A DNA stretch of 64,000 bases from Carallia brachiata. Its lineage: Eukaryota; Streptophyta; Magnoliopsida; Malpighiales; Rhizophoraceae. The stretch lies in assembly GCA_021464245.1 (NCBI GenBank), contig JADCRB010000043.1, positions 1,487,576-1,551,575 on the forward strand. Reading direction: 5' to 3'. The notes under the pieces are model-generated. The model saw only the letters and a list, made by a program, of their open reading frames with translations, was not told the origin of the DNA and searched no databases. Numbering within the stretch: position 1 is the stretch's first letter; the number at the start of each line of letters is the position of its first letter. A program made the position numbers and the translations under genes. Of this stretch, positions 11,079-23,965 are shown piece after piece.

Positions 11079-12869
11079 AGTCCCCTGTGGATGATGGTCT
11101 AGCCTACACATAAGCACAAGGGTGCCAAAGAAGAGGAATTTTCTGATGGTCTCTTAATCTCCATTATATAGTTATCTTTTAAATAATATTAAAATAATTA
11201 TTTAATTTATTTAATAATATTTAATAAATTATTTATTTTTAATATTTAATTATTTAATATATTATATATATAATTTTAATTTCAGAATAATCTCATCTAA
11301 ATAATTCTTTCTTTCAAATATTTCGAGTTTTCAACAGGCATCATCATCAGAATGTGGGGTTCCTCTGGAAGGCAAAGGCCACCATTAAGCGGTGCTGTGG
11401 AAAGTGGTCCAGGTTTGTTCTTTAGGCAAAATTCTTGGTTGCACTGACTCACTTGCTTTGTCGTATTTCCGTACGTCAGATCAGATTCTCCGTCCACTTC
11501 CCCTGAGTCAAAAGGCCAAAGGCATTAAAAAAAAAAAAAAATTCACTCCTAAACTAAAAAAATAACGCGCATTTATCTGTGATGTATACAAAAATTTACC
11601 TGTAAATTAATAAAAATTCATTTGTTTAAAAATTAAAAAACTTAATTATTAATTTTTATAAGTAATATATGAATAATAAAATTGATATTGAAACTTATTT
11701 ACAGAGTTAGATTTGACAAAACTAAATAATAATAAAATTCTGACTAAAATATAAATTTAAATAAAAAAATACATCTAAATAAAATTATAAATAATATAAT
11801 ATTTAATTTAATAAAATATAAAATATAATAATAAATATAAAATATTAATAAATTCTTAAATAATAATATTTTTTCTTTATTCGTCATCACCACGTCATAT
11901 CTTCAAGAGAAGCCATTCCGAATTCAAAAGAATATATATATATACATCCTATCATTATGTTCAACGCAATGAAGTTCATTGAATGAAGCCAAACTAGGCT
12001 TCTGCTAGTCATCTTCGACCTTTTTTTGTGAGTCAAGAGTCAAAGACCCCATGATGCACAATTTTTTTTTTATTTTTGATTTGAATGGAGGCCGAAGCCG
12101 ATGGATTAAAAAAAGTCTTACTGGATAACTGTACAGGGTCATAAGACTTCTATTACAGCCTGCTCAATTTTTTTTTTTTTTTTTAGACTTTTGGAATGGG
12201 CCGGTTTCTCTCCATTGGCAAATAATTTTGAACCGACAGCTCAAGTTACCCGGAAATGGACCGCGCTCGTGGGGCATCTGTGTTTTTGCCCCCCGTTGTA
12301 ATTAAGAACTAAGTAAGTGGCAATGATTTCCAGGCAGTGTCGACAAGCCAAGCAATCGCTTCTTAAAACAAGGATTTTTTTTGGATCACAATTTACAGTA
12401 AAGGGTTTTATTTTTTGATGACGCCTCTTCATGACAAAAACCCATAATATAAAATTGTCTATTTACCGTGTGCTGCACAAAACAGAGGAATTTATTTTTG
12501 CTATATATAATTCAAATAGCCAGGAGTTATTGATCCAAAGGAAAAAAGGACGAGATTGAGTGGGAAGATAAAAAATGAACAACTCCAATTGTCTGGCCGG
12601 AAAAAATTAGTGGACGGAGGAGAAAAAGGGGATGAAATAATATACTTCAAGTTACTGTCTTTAAATAAAATAATATAACTTTTTTTCAAGTTATTTTTCA
12701 CATCAAAAAAAACCTTTCCCTGTTGTTCCCTACAAATTCCCGGTAAATAATTTGTATTTATGTGCTGGATTCCTCTACAATAGATGTCCCACCAGGATTT
12801 GTGTTTTTGTAAATAATTTGTACTTTTCCCCATGTCCACTTAGATTAGAGGTTTTCGCTTCAATTGCCC

Positions 12870-13445
12870 TTTGATTCGTTAAGAAAAAGGAAGAGCCTTG
12901 GTCCAATGTTGTTTTTGTAATGAAGAGGTCGAAACAACCTCCAATCTTCCTTTCCTCTGCAGGTTCTCTTGGAATGTGTGGTGTGGTGCTGCAAGATGGA
13001 TGGGATTATGTTGGTGCACACCTCATAACTTGGTTGATCTTTTTAATCAATTGACTGGATTATTGAATGGTAAAACTTCAAAGAAGGTCTGGACAAGTCT
13101 CTTCTTTACTATTGTTTGGACCATTTGGCTAGAAAGAAATAAGAAAATTTTCAAAGCAAAGGAGGTTAAATGGTTTGTTTTACTTGATATCATACTTAAT
13201 AGAATTTATTTGTGGCTTAAGGCTTCATTATTGGACCTTCTGTGTCGAGTTCAAACGCTCCTAATGTCCGCTGTTGTTTTAAGGAGCTGAATTTGTACTT
13301 ATGCCTATGTATTTCTTGCTCTGTGGCTTTTAACTTTTTTTGGGGCCTTTAAATTGATTTCCAGTATTTAGTCATTTTTATTGTGTATTTTTTCTTCTTA
13401 ACAAAATTAGTTTCAACTGGCTTATCAAATAAAAAAATAAAAAGG
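12870..13445 (+). pseudogene. LINE fragment with zinc-knuckle (zf-RVT) domain, copy in unit 1
   Basis: The frame 12898-13290 shows CCFCNEEVETTSNLPFLCRF, then W-rich sequence with TIVWTIWLERNKKIF. This is the zinc-binding region near the C-terminus of plant LINE ORF2 (C..C....E....L..C.F, later W..W..RN). It is followed by a 3' tail TTAACAAAATTAGTTTCAAC...TCAAATAAAAAAATAAAAAGG. Short flanks AAAAAGGAAGA / AAAAAGGAAAGA probably represent the TSD. The element is 5'-truncated and lacks reverse transcriptase. The same insertion is in unit 2 but not in unit 3. Confidence 0.75.
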
Positions 13446-13449
13446 AAAG

Positions 13450-14625
13450 ATCTGTGCATCAGACTTAATTAGACTCCACCGTCTATCCGAAAGATGCCAA
13501 TTTATTTGCACCATGATCAACCCTAACTATAGCCAAGTTTCCATTATGCCTTCTTTTTGTTTTTTGGTCTATTATGCCTTCTTTTTTACCTTCGACGTAC
13601 CTGTATGCATATTAATTACACACAAGCCTGAAAGTTCGCTTTTCATGTATTACTCAAATCAATGAAAATTCTTAAAACATAGTCGAAGGACTAATCTAGA
13701 TAAGGAACCATCATATAAGCTTCGATATATTGCCATGTTTAATTTATTAATTCACAAGTTTAAATGTTAATTAAACACGCTTGAAAATTATACTTTCTAG
13801 TTAACATTAGTGGATTGTCAAAAGCGAATAATAGAAGACGTAAGCAAGTCTGAGGGGTCGTTGTTGTCGAAATAGCGAAGACTTCTCCTTGGGTGGCTCA
13901 CTTTCAAACCTGTTCTTCTCGTGTGTACATAAATTTGATTACGACCACAAGATCTCGCATTAGGTAATTAACTTCTCTTGTGCTATGCCTTTCAAAACCA
14001 AGAGAGAGACAGTTATATGCTAACAGACAAGCGTAGTCATGGTTGTTCCCTTCCTCTAATGTTTAATTTTATATTATGACTAATTAGACCGATTCTTAAT
14101 AGAATGCAGGCCAGACTACTAAGAGAGGAAGGAGTTGAACTGGGTCTCGTGACCTACAAGATAGAACACAGCTAAAAAATGCATAATCGATATATATAAT
14201 TCAAACCAACAATTAATAATTATTCAGTCTACTCGAATAGGTATCTACTAATTGATTATTGTTGTCATTTTTTTTTTAACAAAAAGAAATGACTTATAAA
14301 TATATTGATCATCGCAATTGTATAATAAAACTATTTAACATCTTCTATCACCTAAACATAATTAAAACTGAACGAGCTTATTCTATGTCTGGCTGCTGCG
14401 ATGTTAATAAATTTAGACCCACCCCAACACCGTATTCTCCCTCATGAATAAATTCCAGTTTATTAAGAAATATGGATAAGTGAAAAAACTCGAACTATGG
14501 TAAATGGGCAAACAAGCACACTAACTGACCAACCAAACTATCCTCTCACAGGCTATTGTTGACATCTTTTTGGGCAATGAATGATTTGTCGATTGCGTTT
14601 AGGAACCATTAGAGTTGTCTTGTCA
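13450..14625. other. Noncoding duplicated DNA of unit 1
   Basis: Collinear with about 23970-25140 in unit 2, and in part with 32550-33300 in unit 3. No conserved coding frame is shared, so this is not a gene. Confidence 0.6.
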
Positions 14626-15195
14626 CTAAGATTGTCAAAATCTCAGATCATGAATTCTTACGATCTTACGATTATATATGAAATTAACGATTTAGATGAA
14701 GATATAATCTTTTTAAAATGAGATCTTAGTAAAATCTCAATTTAAATCATAAAATTGGTAGGATCATGATTCTATTTTTTGACCATCATTTTTTTATAAT
14801 AGGTTTTTCAGTTATAATTAATCTTTTTTTATAATAAAAAAATTATAAAGATATGTTTTGATCTAAATTTAAATACTTAATATCAATAAGTAAGTAATTA
14901 AATACAAAAAAATCTCTAATTTAGAAAAAAAAATTATTCTCCAATAATTATAAAGAGAAATAAAGTTATTTTTCTCTTATAAAAAAATAAATTTATTGTA
15001 ATTCTTCTCATTTTTATTGAATTAATATATGTAAAATACTTAATTATGAGTTATATATAATTAAGATTAATTAATTTTTATTTTATTATTATTATTAATA
15101 AAATCTTACGATTCTATAATCTTATTTTATAATTTAATTCTAATATTTTAAATCAATTTTAAGTAGGATCTCACTTTTGAGAAATTTCCCGTAAA
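14626..15195. mobile_element. MITE-like AT-rich foldback element, shared by units 1 and 2
   Basis: The left end TCAAAATCTCAGATC faces the inverted right end (GATCTCACTTTTGAG), and the interior repeats CTTACGATT motifs near both ends. A decayed copy sits at the same place in unit 2 (about 25145-25700). No clean TSD was found, so the exact ends are estimates. Confidence 0.4.
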
Positions 15196-15367
15196 CGATC
15201 GTTCCTTTTTTAAGAGTTTAGACTATTTGTTTTTGTTTGATCTTTTGTCTTTTGTATCTTTTCCTTTGTCTTTTGTTTTTTCGTTTTTTTCTATCACACC
15301 AAGTTACACGCTACATAATTCCACTAGTTTAAACTTTTTTTTTTTTTTTTTTGATCTTTTGTGTTTT

Positions 15368-15823
15368 ATCTAATATTATTAAAATTAGACCGGTTATGAA
15401 ATTAAAAATATTAGTGGGTTAAAGTTCAACCGGTTGAATTAGTATTTAAACCGATATTTAATAATATATATATTTATAAAAAGTAATTAAAAAAATAATA
15501 TTTATAGATAGTGATTAAATATTAATTTTTTTAATTTTAAAGATTAAATTGAAAGTTTTAATCAAATGTAGAACTAAATTAAAATTTTAATTAAAATTAT
15601 AACTTGAATTGTAATTTAAATAAAATTTAAGGTCAAATTATAATTTAAAATTTTTTGATTTGACTTGAACTGGTCCAACCGGTCAGATTTTGTACCAATT
15701 TTTACTGATTTTGACCGGTCCGGTCACTCCACCATTTTTAGGCCTAGAGCGGACTGGACTTATGACTGGTCATTAGTCTAACCAGTTGAATCAGTCAGTT
15801 CAGTCCGATCTTGTTAACACTAG
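15368..15823. mobile_element. MITE rich in CCGGT motifs, family also at 63.3 kb
   Basis: The ends CTAATATTATTAAAATTAG and CTTGTTAACACTAG are imperfect inverted repeats, flanked by TTTTGTGTTTT / TTTTGTCTTTT. A related sequence in opposite orientation lies at about 63326-63752, sharing AAACCGGT, GGTTGAATTAGT-like ends and an AT-rich core. The insertion is absent from unit 2, where the T-rich target is continuous near 25800-25860. Confidence 0.55.
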
Positions 15824-15867
15824 TTTTGTCTTTTGCTTTTTTTTTTTGTTTTTTTTCATTACATTAA

Positions 15868-16177
15868 GGGTTATTTGGGTTAACTGTTGAATGTTACTGT
15901 TACTGATTGCTACTACTGATTACTGATTCTTACTTGCTGTTACTGATTACTGATAAATTAATAAAATATTTGGTTAATTTTATACTTGTTGTTACTTTTG
16001 AATTATAAAATATCTAATTTAGACATATAATTTGTGTAGATATATCATATTAAAAATTTTATTTATTAAGAAAATAAATAGAATCAAATAATAATACTAA
16101 AAAATTTACCAAACACTTATCTTCTTACTTTTTTTAAAATAAAATGTAAATACACCATTTTAAAAATTAATCACCCC
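15868..16177. mobile_element. Tourist-like (PIF/Harbinger) MITE
   Basis: The element starts GGGTTATTTGGGTTAA, ends ATTAATCACCCC and is flanked by TTAA on both sides, as for TTA/TAA-duplicating Tourist MITEs. The interior carries repeated TTACTGATTACTGAT. Unit 2 lacks it at 25864, where the target reads CATTACACCAAGTTACACG. Confidence 0.55.
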
Positions 16178-17138
16178 TTAAAGTTACACGCTACATCATT
16201 CCACTTTTTTGCATCCACATTGTTGATTAACAGTTTCATCATATAACCAAAAAAAAGAAAACAGCTTCATCAAAAATATTTATTATCAGCGCTACATCAA
16301 AAATATTTATTATCAGCCACGTAATGAAAAAATTTACTCTGGCAATCTGGGAAAGTTTGTAACTTTGGTTGCCCCTTAAATGGAAATGATTCGGGTATTT
16401 ACATCCCTGTCCTGTTTTAATAGTGCAAGGATACCTTAATGATGGTAATTAATCAAAGAGCAAACATTCAATCCGTCACCCGGCAATTGTGTCTGTCTCC
16501 TGAATAAAATAAAAGCATCGATCCCTGAATTTAACAAGGCAAACATTAACATCGGTTTTTTTTTTTAGACTGGGGGAATATGGTACAGTGACAATATACA
16601 ATCAATATTCATGTATAATTATTTTAATAAGCGTGTTAACATCAGTGATTATGAATTAAATATGTCCATGAAAAATATATTGGTGTGCACACTTTTTAGG
16701 AAAAAAAATATTAAACATAAAATATGTAACTATTGATTAAAATAAATACCTATGAGTTAAAAAAGTTATGCAACTTTCGATTTATGTCTTTGCGTGTCAA
16801 ACCTTTTCTCCCTAACACAGCTCACCCCTAAAAACTAAAGGCACACAGGACACGCCAGATTATTGCCTCTCCGCTTAGAGCGCAGTTATCCGCAGAAAGT
16901 AACCGCACGGGTTGGTAAAAAAAAAAAAAACTGGACGGGGTAATTGATCATTTCACTTTTTTTTTTCTTAGATTTATTACACATTAAATTTAAACTTATT
17001 TTACATTAACTTCAATGAAAACTTGTTGCGCATCAATTTTAAGCTCTACAGTCTACCCTGGCGTGGGTTTCAGGCTATGTCCGGCACATTGTCGTTCCTC
17101 TTTATGGTTGGGTATCGTTATTCTTAGTTAGGAAGCTA

Positions 17139-17180
17139 TTGACTATGGTCAACAAAGTGAGCTTTGTCTTTAATTTGACC
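17139..17180. promoter_or_regulatory. W-box-like cluster upstream of small-gene copy 1
   Basis: TTGACT (17139), GGTCAA (17147) and TTGACC (17175) lie about 160-200 bp before the ATG. TTGAC(C/T) is the WRKY-binding core. The cluster is kept in unit 2 (27052-27093). The link to regulation is inference. Confidence 0.35.
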
Positions 17181-17336
17181 AAAAAAAAAAGCTCTGTTCT
17201 TAATTTTAGTTTTGTGTAGGGGAATATGGTCGTTCGTTCTGTCTTAAGCCCTTTAAAAAGAGCCCAAATGCCCAATCCCTACTAAGCAGTAAAATATTCC
17301 AGAAAGAGAGAGAGGGAGGGTCAGAACAAAACAGAA

Positions 17337-17597
17337 ATGGAGGTGAAGCAGCAGAGGCAGAGCATGAGGCAGCCACCTTTCAAACCCAAAACTGGAAGTG
17401 TATTTCCCAAGAAAAAGAAATTAGTGAAGAGAATGGTGCTTGAATTCTTACTCCAATCCTTCGCTTCTCTCTGCTCTTCTTCTTCTTCTTCTTCTTGTTT
17501 CGCTTCTTCGCCTGGAGCTAATTCTTATCTACCCGGCAAGGCTGGCTGCTGTAACATGCAGATCACCAAATCCACCAAAGTATCAAATTCCGAATGA
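17337..17597 (+). CDS. Small basic Ser-rich protein of unknown function, copy 1 (intact, 86 aa)
   Basis: I do not recognise this protein. It starts MEVKQQRQS, then has a conserved basic core PPFKPKTGSVFPKKKKLVKR (about residues 13-32), an amphipathic stretch MVLEFLLQSFASLC (33-46), a run of serines (SSSSSSS) encoded by a TCT/TTC microsatellite, and a polar Lys/Ser tail ending SNSE. The KKKKLVKR patch could act as a nuclear localisation signal. No signal peptide is seen. The gene is intronless, with a clear ATG after AACAAAACAGAA. The conserved core across four copies, against drift in the noncoding flanks, supports real coding. Each copy sits at the same place in its tandem unit, before a GC-richer block. 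Confidence 0.6.
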   Translation: MEVKQQRQSMRQPPFKPKTGSVFPKKKKLVKRMVLEFLLQSFASLCSSSSSSSCFASSPGANSYLPGKAGCCNMQITKSTKVSNSE

Positions 17598-17859
17598 TTC
17601 TCTCTTTCTCTCTCTCTCTTTCTCTCTTTGTTTTTTTTTTTCCCCTTCTACGTCTACGTTGTTCATTGTTTATCGTTTGTGCTCTAAAAAAGTGCGTTTT
17701 TTTTGTAATGATTTATCTTGTAGTCGCTGGCCCATAAATCAAGCGCATTGTTAATTTCTTTCAGGATTCGGATGTGCATGATCATAAGGATATGTGGTGA
17801 TCTTCCTCTTGTTTTTTTTTTTTTTTTTAATAATTTTTTGGTTTTGTCATTGTTTAGCA

Positions 17860-18110
17860 GTTTGTCATTGCAATAGCCGTCCCACCGGACCGCCAATTAA
17901 ATTGTCCGAACAACGGCAGAGCTATCACACGGTGCAGGGGACAGTCCAGCGGTTAACTAGACCCGATTCGTCTCCGTCCGACAACTAGTCACCCTGAACT
18001 ACCCAGCAGTTCCATCGGCTATTTTAGTCGTTAGGATGCTTAAGTAATCGTCCGGCGGCGAAGACCCAGTTGGCGAAATTTGGCTACTTTAATACTTCAT
18101 TGTTTCGGGC
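17860..18110. repeat. Conserved GC-richer block downstream of small-gene copy 1
   Basis: Contains CACGGTGCAGGGGACAGTCC and CGGCGGCGAAGACCCAGTTGGC. Versions follow every copy of the small gene (28035-28290, 36080-36560, 42460-42950). The frames on the two strands are not the same between copies, so this is more likely a 3' flank or a lost noncoding exon than a gene. Confidence 0.5.
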
Positions 18111-18295
18111 AAGTGAGAATAGAATTTGTAGTTCGACCCGCACCCAGTTGGATCCCAAACAGCATTAAGTAGTTCGTTCTTAATAGGTTCTTAATAGGTA
18201 TAAGTAAATACGTAATTTATTTAATAACATTTTATTTTCAATTTTTGTTAAAAATACAATCATCAACAATACATATTAAGGTTATGTTTTCTAGA

Positions 18296-21010
18296 AAATC
18301 CTATTATTTAAATCATCCAATGACGTCTGCCTTTTGAGAATCTTGTGCTCGTCAAGGGAAATAAGCCACAAGATCTTAAGAAACTACCAAATGCATGTTC
18401 CAGACCCAAAGCCAAATACAATATGATCCCAAGGCCTCTGATACGAAAGTACCTTTATCGCTAATGCTCTGTCAAAGCTTTCAATAGCACTATCAGGCTC
18501 CCCAAAGTTCAATTGAGCTCTACCAAGGGTGACCCATGCCTGATAATATCAGAAGTTGCACACAGAAAAAATAAAAAAATAAAAAAATAAAACAGGACAT
18601 TAGCCAAAAGAAATACATAGGACGAGTTTTATTAAAATGCTTGAAGAACTCAAACAAGTCATGTATGTGAAATTAGATGGGACTTCCATTTAAACCACCT
18701 CAGACAACAAAAAGTCAACAAATGTTTTTACAAGGGCCACAGCAAAAAAATTAATGGATTAGGAAAACAAGTGTTACGGTCATAACTGCATTGGAAACAA
18801 ACAAAGATGGAGAGTAATTCCTCAACAAAAAAACAATAAATGAAAGGCATGATGAGTAGGTACATGTAAAAATACACAAAGTTGATCGCCTGGGTAGATG
18901 CAGCATGAGGGAAACAATTTATGCAGACAATCCCAGTTAACCTAGACCTTAGGCTTAGTTGAGCCGGTTCCAGTTATTTGTACATAGAGACGGTCAAGAA
19001 GGAGGAAACATCCTCAACAAAATATTCTTTGGATATCCTAAATGCGTATCTAGCCCTAGCCATCACATGAACCATTCAACTAACAAATGAATCCAGATTA
19101 TTTTCAAAACCTCATGGAGTTTGGCAGGAAATGTTATACAGGGAAGTATGAATTTGAAAACAACCCACAAGTTTGATTTGTAATGATTGCCGAAATATTT
19201 GATGAACAATTCCATATAAAGAAGAAAGCAAATAATTAGACCATCAGACATGCAGATAATGTATATAGAAAAAGGACATGAATAAAGATCTTAGCATTTC
19301 TGTACCTCAGCCCATGCAGGTTCCAGTTCAGTAGCTCCTATCAAGTGAAATCCAAAAATAAGTACATTAAGGATCTCAAAATTGTATCTTTCAAATAGAC
19401 TACATGAAAAGGAAAGCATGAAACAGAGATGGAGTAAATCAAATAAATCATCCCAAAAAAAAAAAGGAGGAAAGAAACAGAGCTGATCAAATAGGGACAC
19501 ACGAGTTGCTGCCTTCAATGCACTTCATGCATCTCCTATTTCAAGTAAAACTTGTGCTTTCTGTTCATGCAAGACTGCACTTTCAGGCATCAAGATAAGG
19601 GCAGCCTCCCACTTCCCTAGCGCTTCTCCGTATTTTCCATCCTTAAAAAGAAACATATGTTAAAAACATTGAATATAAAAAATAAAACTAACACACCAGT
19701 GATAATGCAACCATAGCAAAGTCATGCTTGTCAACCATTGAAGCTTCTAAAATCATCTGCCTGAGCAATTCACTATATACATAGCAGAAGGTAGAAGATC
19801 ACATGTCATGCATACTTATATGATTATATACGCTTTCAATGACCACAGACACAAGAGAACACTACAATCTACACACAACCAAATGGGGTGAATAAAAATT
19901 GACAACTAAATTTTGAGAAAAATGTCAAGGAAAACAAACATACTACTGAAGTGAAGAATTGCATATCGCAAAAGACCAGTTCCAGGCAAAAATGTAACTA
20001 ACCAAAACCATAATCAGAAGAAAGATAATAAATACAAATTAAATAGCAGGAAAAAGAAAAAAAAAATGTGTGTTACCATTTAACAATTCAAAGTCCTGGC
20101 TAACACTACTCAATTTTCCTGAGAAGAAAAAATTTACCAGAAAATTAAATTAAAAAACCATTGCTTGGCTCATTCCCATTCAATCAATAACATTACCCAG
20201 GTGACAAAAGCTTCATGGATGCAACCAATATACACCAATCCACGATTACAATAAAAACAGATACCAGGAAAAAGGACATGTCATATTCCCAATTAACCAA
20301 CAATACAAACCAAAAAAAAAAAAAGGCCACTGCTTGTCAGCCTTCATTGAGACAATGAACTTCCTTTTACAATCACAGTACATGGTGTTTACATAAGACA
20401 CAAAACAAAAGGAGAATCCAACCCCTCAGTAAATTAATAACTAAAAACTGGTACTCCAAAATTAAAAAAAAAAAAAAAAATTCCCAAGAGCCACACATAT
20501 GTGGCCACTCATCCAATAAATGAAGAAAGCCACAAAGTTGAAACCTTTACACCCAAAAAAATTCATAAAAGGGGAAACCAAATCAAAATGCAGAGAAAAG
20601 GGTTGGAATATCAAAGGAAATAATATAACTAAAAATACCTCGGCGAGCTTGTTTCCTTGGGATTGAAAGGACTCGGCGAGTTTTCTATTGCATTCTGAAT
20701 CATGGGTTTCGTTAGAGGCAGCCGTTGGTGGCTTGTCATCATCACTACTAGTAGCGTTCTTGAGGTTGTTCTCTGCGGTTTCTTGGTCTTCTTGATCAAA
20801 AGGTAGGTTTGGGTAGTTTGATATCGCTCCCAAGGGCCGCTTCTTGTTCTCTTTCTTCTTCCATGTAATTTTTATCTCTCTCTCTCTCTCTCTCTCTCTC
20901 TATCGCTACTGCTGTTTTTTTTTTTTCCTTTTTTTTTTTTAGTTGCAAACTTGCAGTTCCTTCCCTGACAGGACAGCATCACAATTCCATCCTCCCAGCT
21001 TCGGGGCCTT
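18296..21010. repeat. Segmental duplication A, copy 2
   Basis: Begins abruptly at ATTTAAATCATCCAATGACG next to unrelated AT-rich DNA (18170-18295) and runs collinear with 6636-9330. Confidence 0.9.
18447..20875 (-). pseudogene. TTC33-like gene, copy 2, broken
   Basis: Equivalent exons lie at 20875-20639, about 19660-19500, about 19348-19303 and about 18540-18447. The start codon position (20873-20875) reads ATA in place of ATG. In exon 2 the Trp codon of GAWSAL has become TGA at 19525-19527 (minus strand). The last exon is absent because the duplication ends in intron 4. The exon 3 donor here is a normal GT, where copy 1 has GC. With three independent defects it cannot make the full protein. 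Confidence 0.9.
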
Positions 21011-21164
21011 CGGCCTTTTTGTTTGTAGTCAGTTAAACTACTGTGTCTGTCCATAGGCCGACTTATTAAAACTATACCGGTCCAGTCCATAGAGAAAAAC
21101 TCAGCCCAATTCCTTTCTGGCCCATTTCGGAAATATTATAAGAAATAATGCTACTAAAAAAAAA

Positions 21165-21875
21165 AAAAAACTGGGCCGGGCCTTTGATTTGATGCCTACC
21201 CTCGACAAGTTATTATTGACTTGCTTCGAGAGTGCACTAATCCATTTAACGTGCAGACTAGGTTGTTGCAGCCCAAGAGAAGAGATGTCATGCTTATTGG
21301 TTGGCAGATCCCACGGGTGACATGGTTAAACTGAATACTAATGGTGCTTCTCACGGAAATCCGGGCTTAGCTTGTGCTGGGGGTGTTATTCGAGATCACC
21401 GTGCTTCGTGGATTGTCGGATTTGCATGCAATATTGGCTTTTGCTCTGCGTTTGTTGCGGAGTTATGGGGCATATACACAGGCTTGGACATCGCGTGGAA
21501 TTATGGTTTTTGAGATATTTGGCTTGAGATGGATTCCCAACTTGCACTTTATTGTCTGTGGCAGGGTGCGCTGGTAACCCATATTTATGCAAATTTTATT
21601 CAGAACTATCGTGATTTGTTACGGTGTGAGTGGCGCATTCAAGGGACTCGTGTATAGAGAGGGAAATGGGGGTGCCGATTAGTTAGCTTTATTTGCCTTT
21701 ACTCTCCAAGGGTGTGCATGTTTTTCACTCTCCTCCCTCTCGAATGTTGCAGTTGATCCAACAGGATCTTGTAGGGGTTCATTGGCCCCGCTTTATTAAC
21801 TTATAATACTTATTTGACTCTATTGTTTAGAGTTCCAGTTTGACAAAAAAAAATAAATAAATAAAATGCGACTGC
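21165..21875 (+). mobile_element. LINE 3' end with RNase H-like domain, private to unit 2
   Basis: The frame at 21301-21513 reads VKLNTNGASHGNPGLACAGG, then SAFVAELWGIYTGLDIAW, the start of an RVT_3 RNase H-like domain (the D of the usual NTDGA is N here). After a TGA, a second piece keeps EMDSQLALYCLWQGA and later REGNGGAD. The 3' tail ends TTGACAAAAAAAAATAAATAAATAAAA. Possible TSD: AATGCTACT before and AATGCGACT after. The stops and the Asn at a catalytic Asp position show it is dead. It lies in duplication unit 2 only. Confidence 0.75.
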
Positions 21876-23424
21876 AGGGCTACTTTTTTTTTTTTATATA
21901 AGAAAATTAAACTACCAGTCCCAATGAACTGGAAAAAAAAAAAACTAAAATATGACTATGGACCAAAAAAAAAAAAAAAAAAGGGCTAAAATGTCACTTC
22001 CCTTCCCTATAATTGTGTTGCAGGCTGGTCAGCGAATGCTGCTTCTCCGCTCAATTGGGTTCTTCACATCAAATATTTTTAAATTTTCGACAGGCATCAT
22101 CATCGTTCATGTGTTTGGTCAAAAAAATCGTCATTCATGTGTGATATGTCCTTTTCAAAATCTCGAATGTGGGGCTCCTCTGGATGGCGAAGGCCACTAT
22201 TAAGCGGTCAATTAAAAATTAGTCCAGGTTTGTTCTCCGGGCAAGACTTTGGCTGCACTGATTCACTTGCTTTGTCGTATTTCCGTACATCAGCTTAGAT
22301 TCTCCTTCCACTTCTTCAAAGTCAAAAGGCCAAAGCCCACGTCATATCTCTAAGAGGAACCATTCTGTATCAAAAGAAGAATAAAATATATATATATACG
22401 CCTATCGTTATCTTCAACGCAATGAAGTTCATTGAATGAAGCCAAACTAGGCTTCTGCTAGTCATCTTCGACAATTTTTGTGGGTCAAGAGTCAAAGGCC
22501 CCATCATGCACAACTTTTGTTTCCCTAGACAAAGGTAATGAGACTTTTGGAATGGGCCGGTTTCTTCCCATTGGCAAATAATTGTGAACCGACAGCTCAA
22601 GTTACTCGGAAATGGACCGCGCTCATGGGGCATCTGTGTTTTTGCCCCCGTTGTAATTAAGAATAAGTAATTCGTATTCGTACTGAAAATTAGAATCAAA
22701 CGAGCTTTTACCTTTTTGTTCCACACAAGATTTCTGTTCTCGTTGAGTGGCAACGATTTTCAGATAGTGTCCACAAGCCGAGCAATCGCTTCTTAAAACA
22801 AGGATTTGTTTTCGATCACAATTTACAGTAAAGGGTTTTATTTTTTGATGACGCCTCTTCTTGACAAAAACCCATACAATAAAATTGTCTATTTACCGTG
22901 TGATGCTCAAAACAGAGGAATCAATTTTTGCTATATAAATCATCTCCAACAAATAGTTTTTTGCTATATATATAATTCAAATAGCCAGGAGTTATTGATC
23001 CAGAGGAAAAAAGGACAAGATTTGAGTAGAAAGATAAAAAATGAACAACTCCTATTGTCTGGTCGGAAAAACGGGACGAAAATGGATTCAGTACTCTAGG
23101 TTACTGTCTTTAAATAAAATAAAATAATTTTTTTTAAGGTATTTTTCACATAAAATTTTTTTTTCCCTGTTGTCCCCTACAAATTCCCGGTAAATAATTT
23201 GTATTTATGTGCTGGATTCCTCCACAATAGATGTCCCACCAGGATTTGTATTTTTGTAAATAATTTGTATTTTTTCCCATGTCCACTTAGATTAGATTTT
23301 CACTTAAATTGCCCTTTGATTCGCAGGTATCAGATTTGGATGCCGATTATTTGGAAATAAAAAATTTTATACTCACCACTTGAAAACACATGATGACCAA
23401 GTTTCAAACTTATACAATATTTAA

Positions 23425-23965
23425 TTCGTTAAGAAAAAGGAAGAGCCTTGGTCCAATGTTGTTTTCGGAATGAAGAGGTTGAAACAACTTCCCATCTTCT
23501 TTTTCTCCGCAGGTTCTCTTGGAATGTGTGGTGTGCCGCCGCAAGATGGATGGGACTAATGTTGGTGCACTCCTCATAACTTGGTTACTCTTTTTAATCA
23601 ATGGATTGGATTATTGAATGGTAAAGCTTCAAAGAAGGTTTGGACATGTCTCTTCTTTGTCATTGTTTGGACCATTTGGCTAGAAAGAAATAAGAAAATC
23701 TTCAAGGTAGAAGAGGTTGAATGATTTGTTTTAGTCGATGTCATATTTAACAGAGTTTATTTGTAGCTTAAGGTTTCATCAGTGGACCTTTTGTGTCAAG
23801 CTCAAATGCTCTTAATATCTGTTGTTGCTTTATTCTTGCTCTGTAGCTCTTAACTTTTTTTGGGGCCTTACAACGATCTCCAGTTTTTGATCCCTTTTTA
23901 TTGTATATTTTTTCGTCTTAATAAAATTAGTGTCAACTGGCTTATCAGATTAAAACAAAAAAAAG
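23425..23965 (+). pseudogene. LINE fragment with zf-RVT domain, copy in unit 2
   Basis: Equivalent to 12870-13445. The zinc-knuckle frame is disrupted by substitutions (first Cys codons changed at about 23460) and stops, but the FVIVWTIWLERNKKIF-like part and the tail TTAATAAAATTAGTGTCAAC remain. It is evidence that the LINE inserted before units 1 and 2 separated. Confidence 0.7.

Larger units (their letters stand above)
9330..18165. repeat. Tandem segment unit 1 (carries small-gene copy 1)
   Basis: Collinear with 20990-28320 (unit 2) and, more distantly, with 28345-36590 (unit 3). Shared landmarks are CATCAACTTGGCA (about 10100/28580), TCACTTGCTTTGTCGTATTT (about 11450/22265/29510), the small gene and the GC-richer block after it. 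Unit 1 differs from unit 2 by several private insertions listed separately. The noncoding stretches at 9240-10238 and 11079-12870, including an AT-rich insert at about 11520-11885, hold no recognised gene. Confidence 0.85.

Noticed and set aside
20462..20833. 123-codon frame read as an intact start for TTC33 copy 2
   Set aside because: It would start at TTG, not ATG, and reads through the exon 1 donor into intron.
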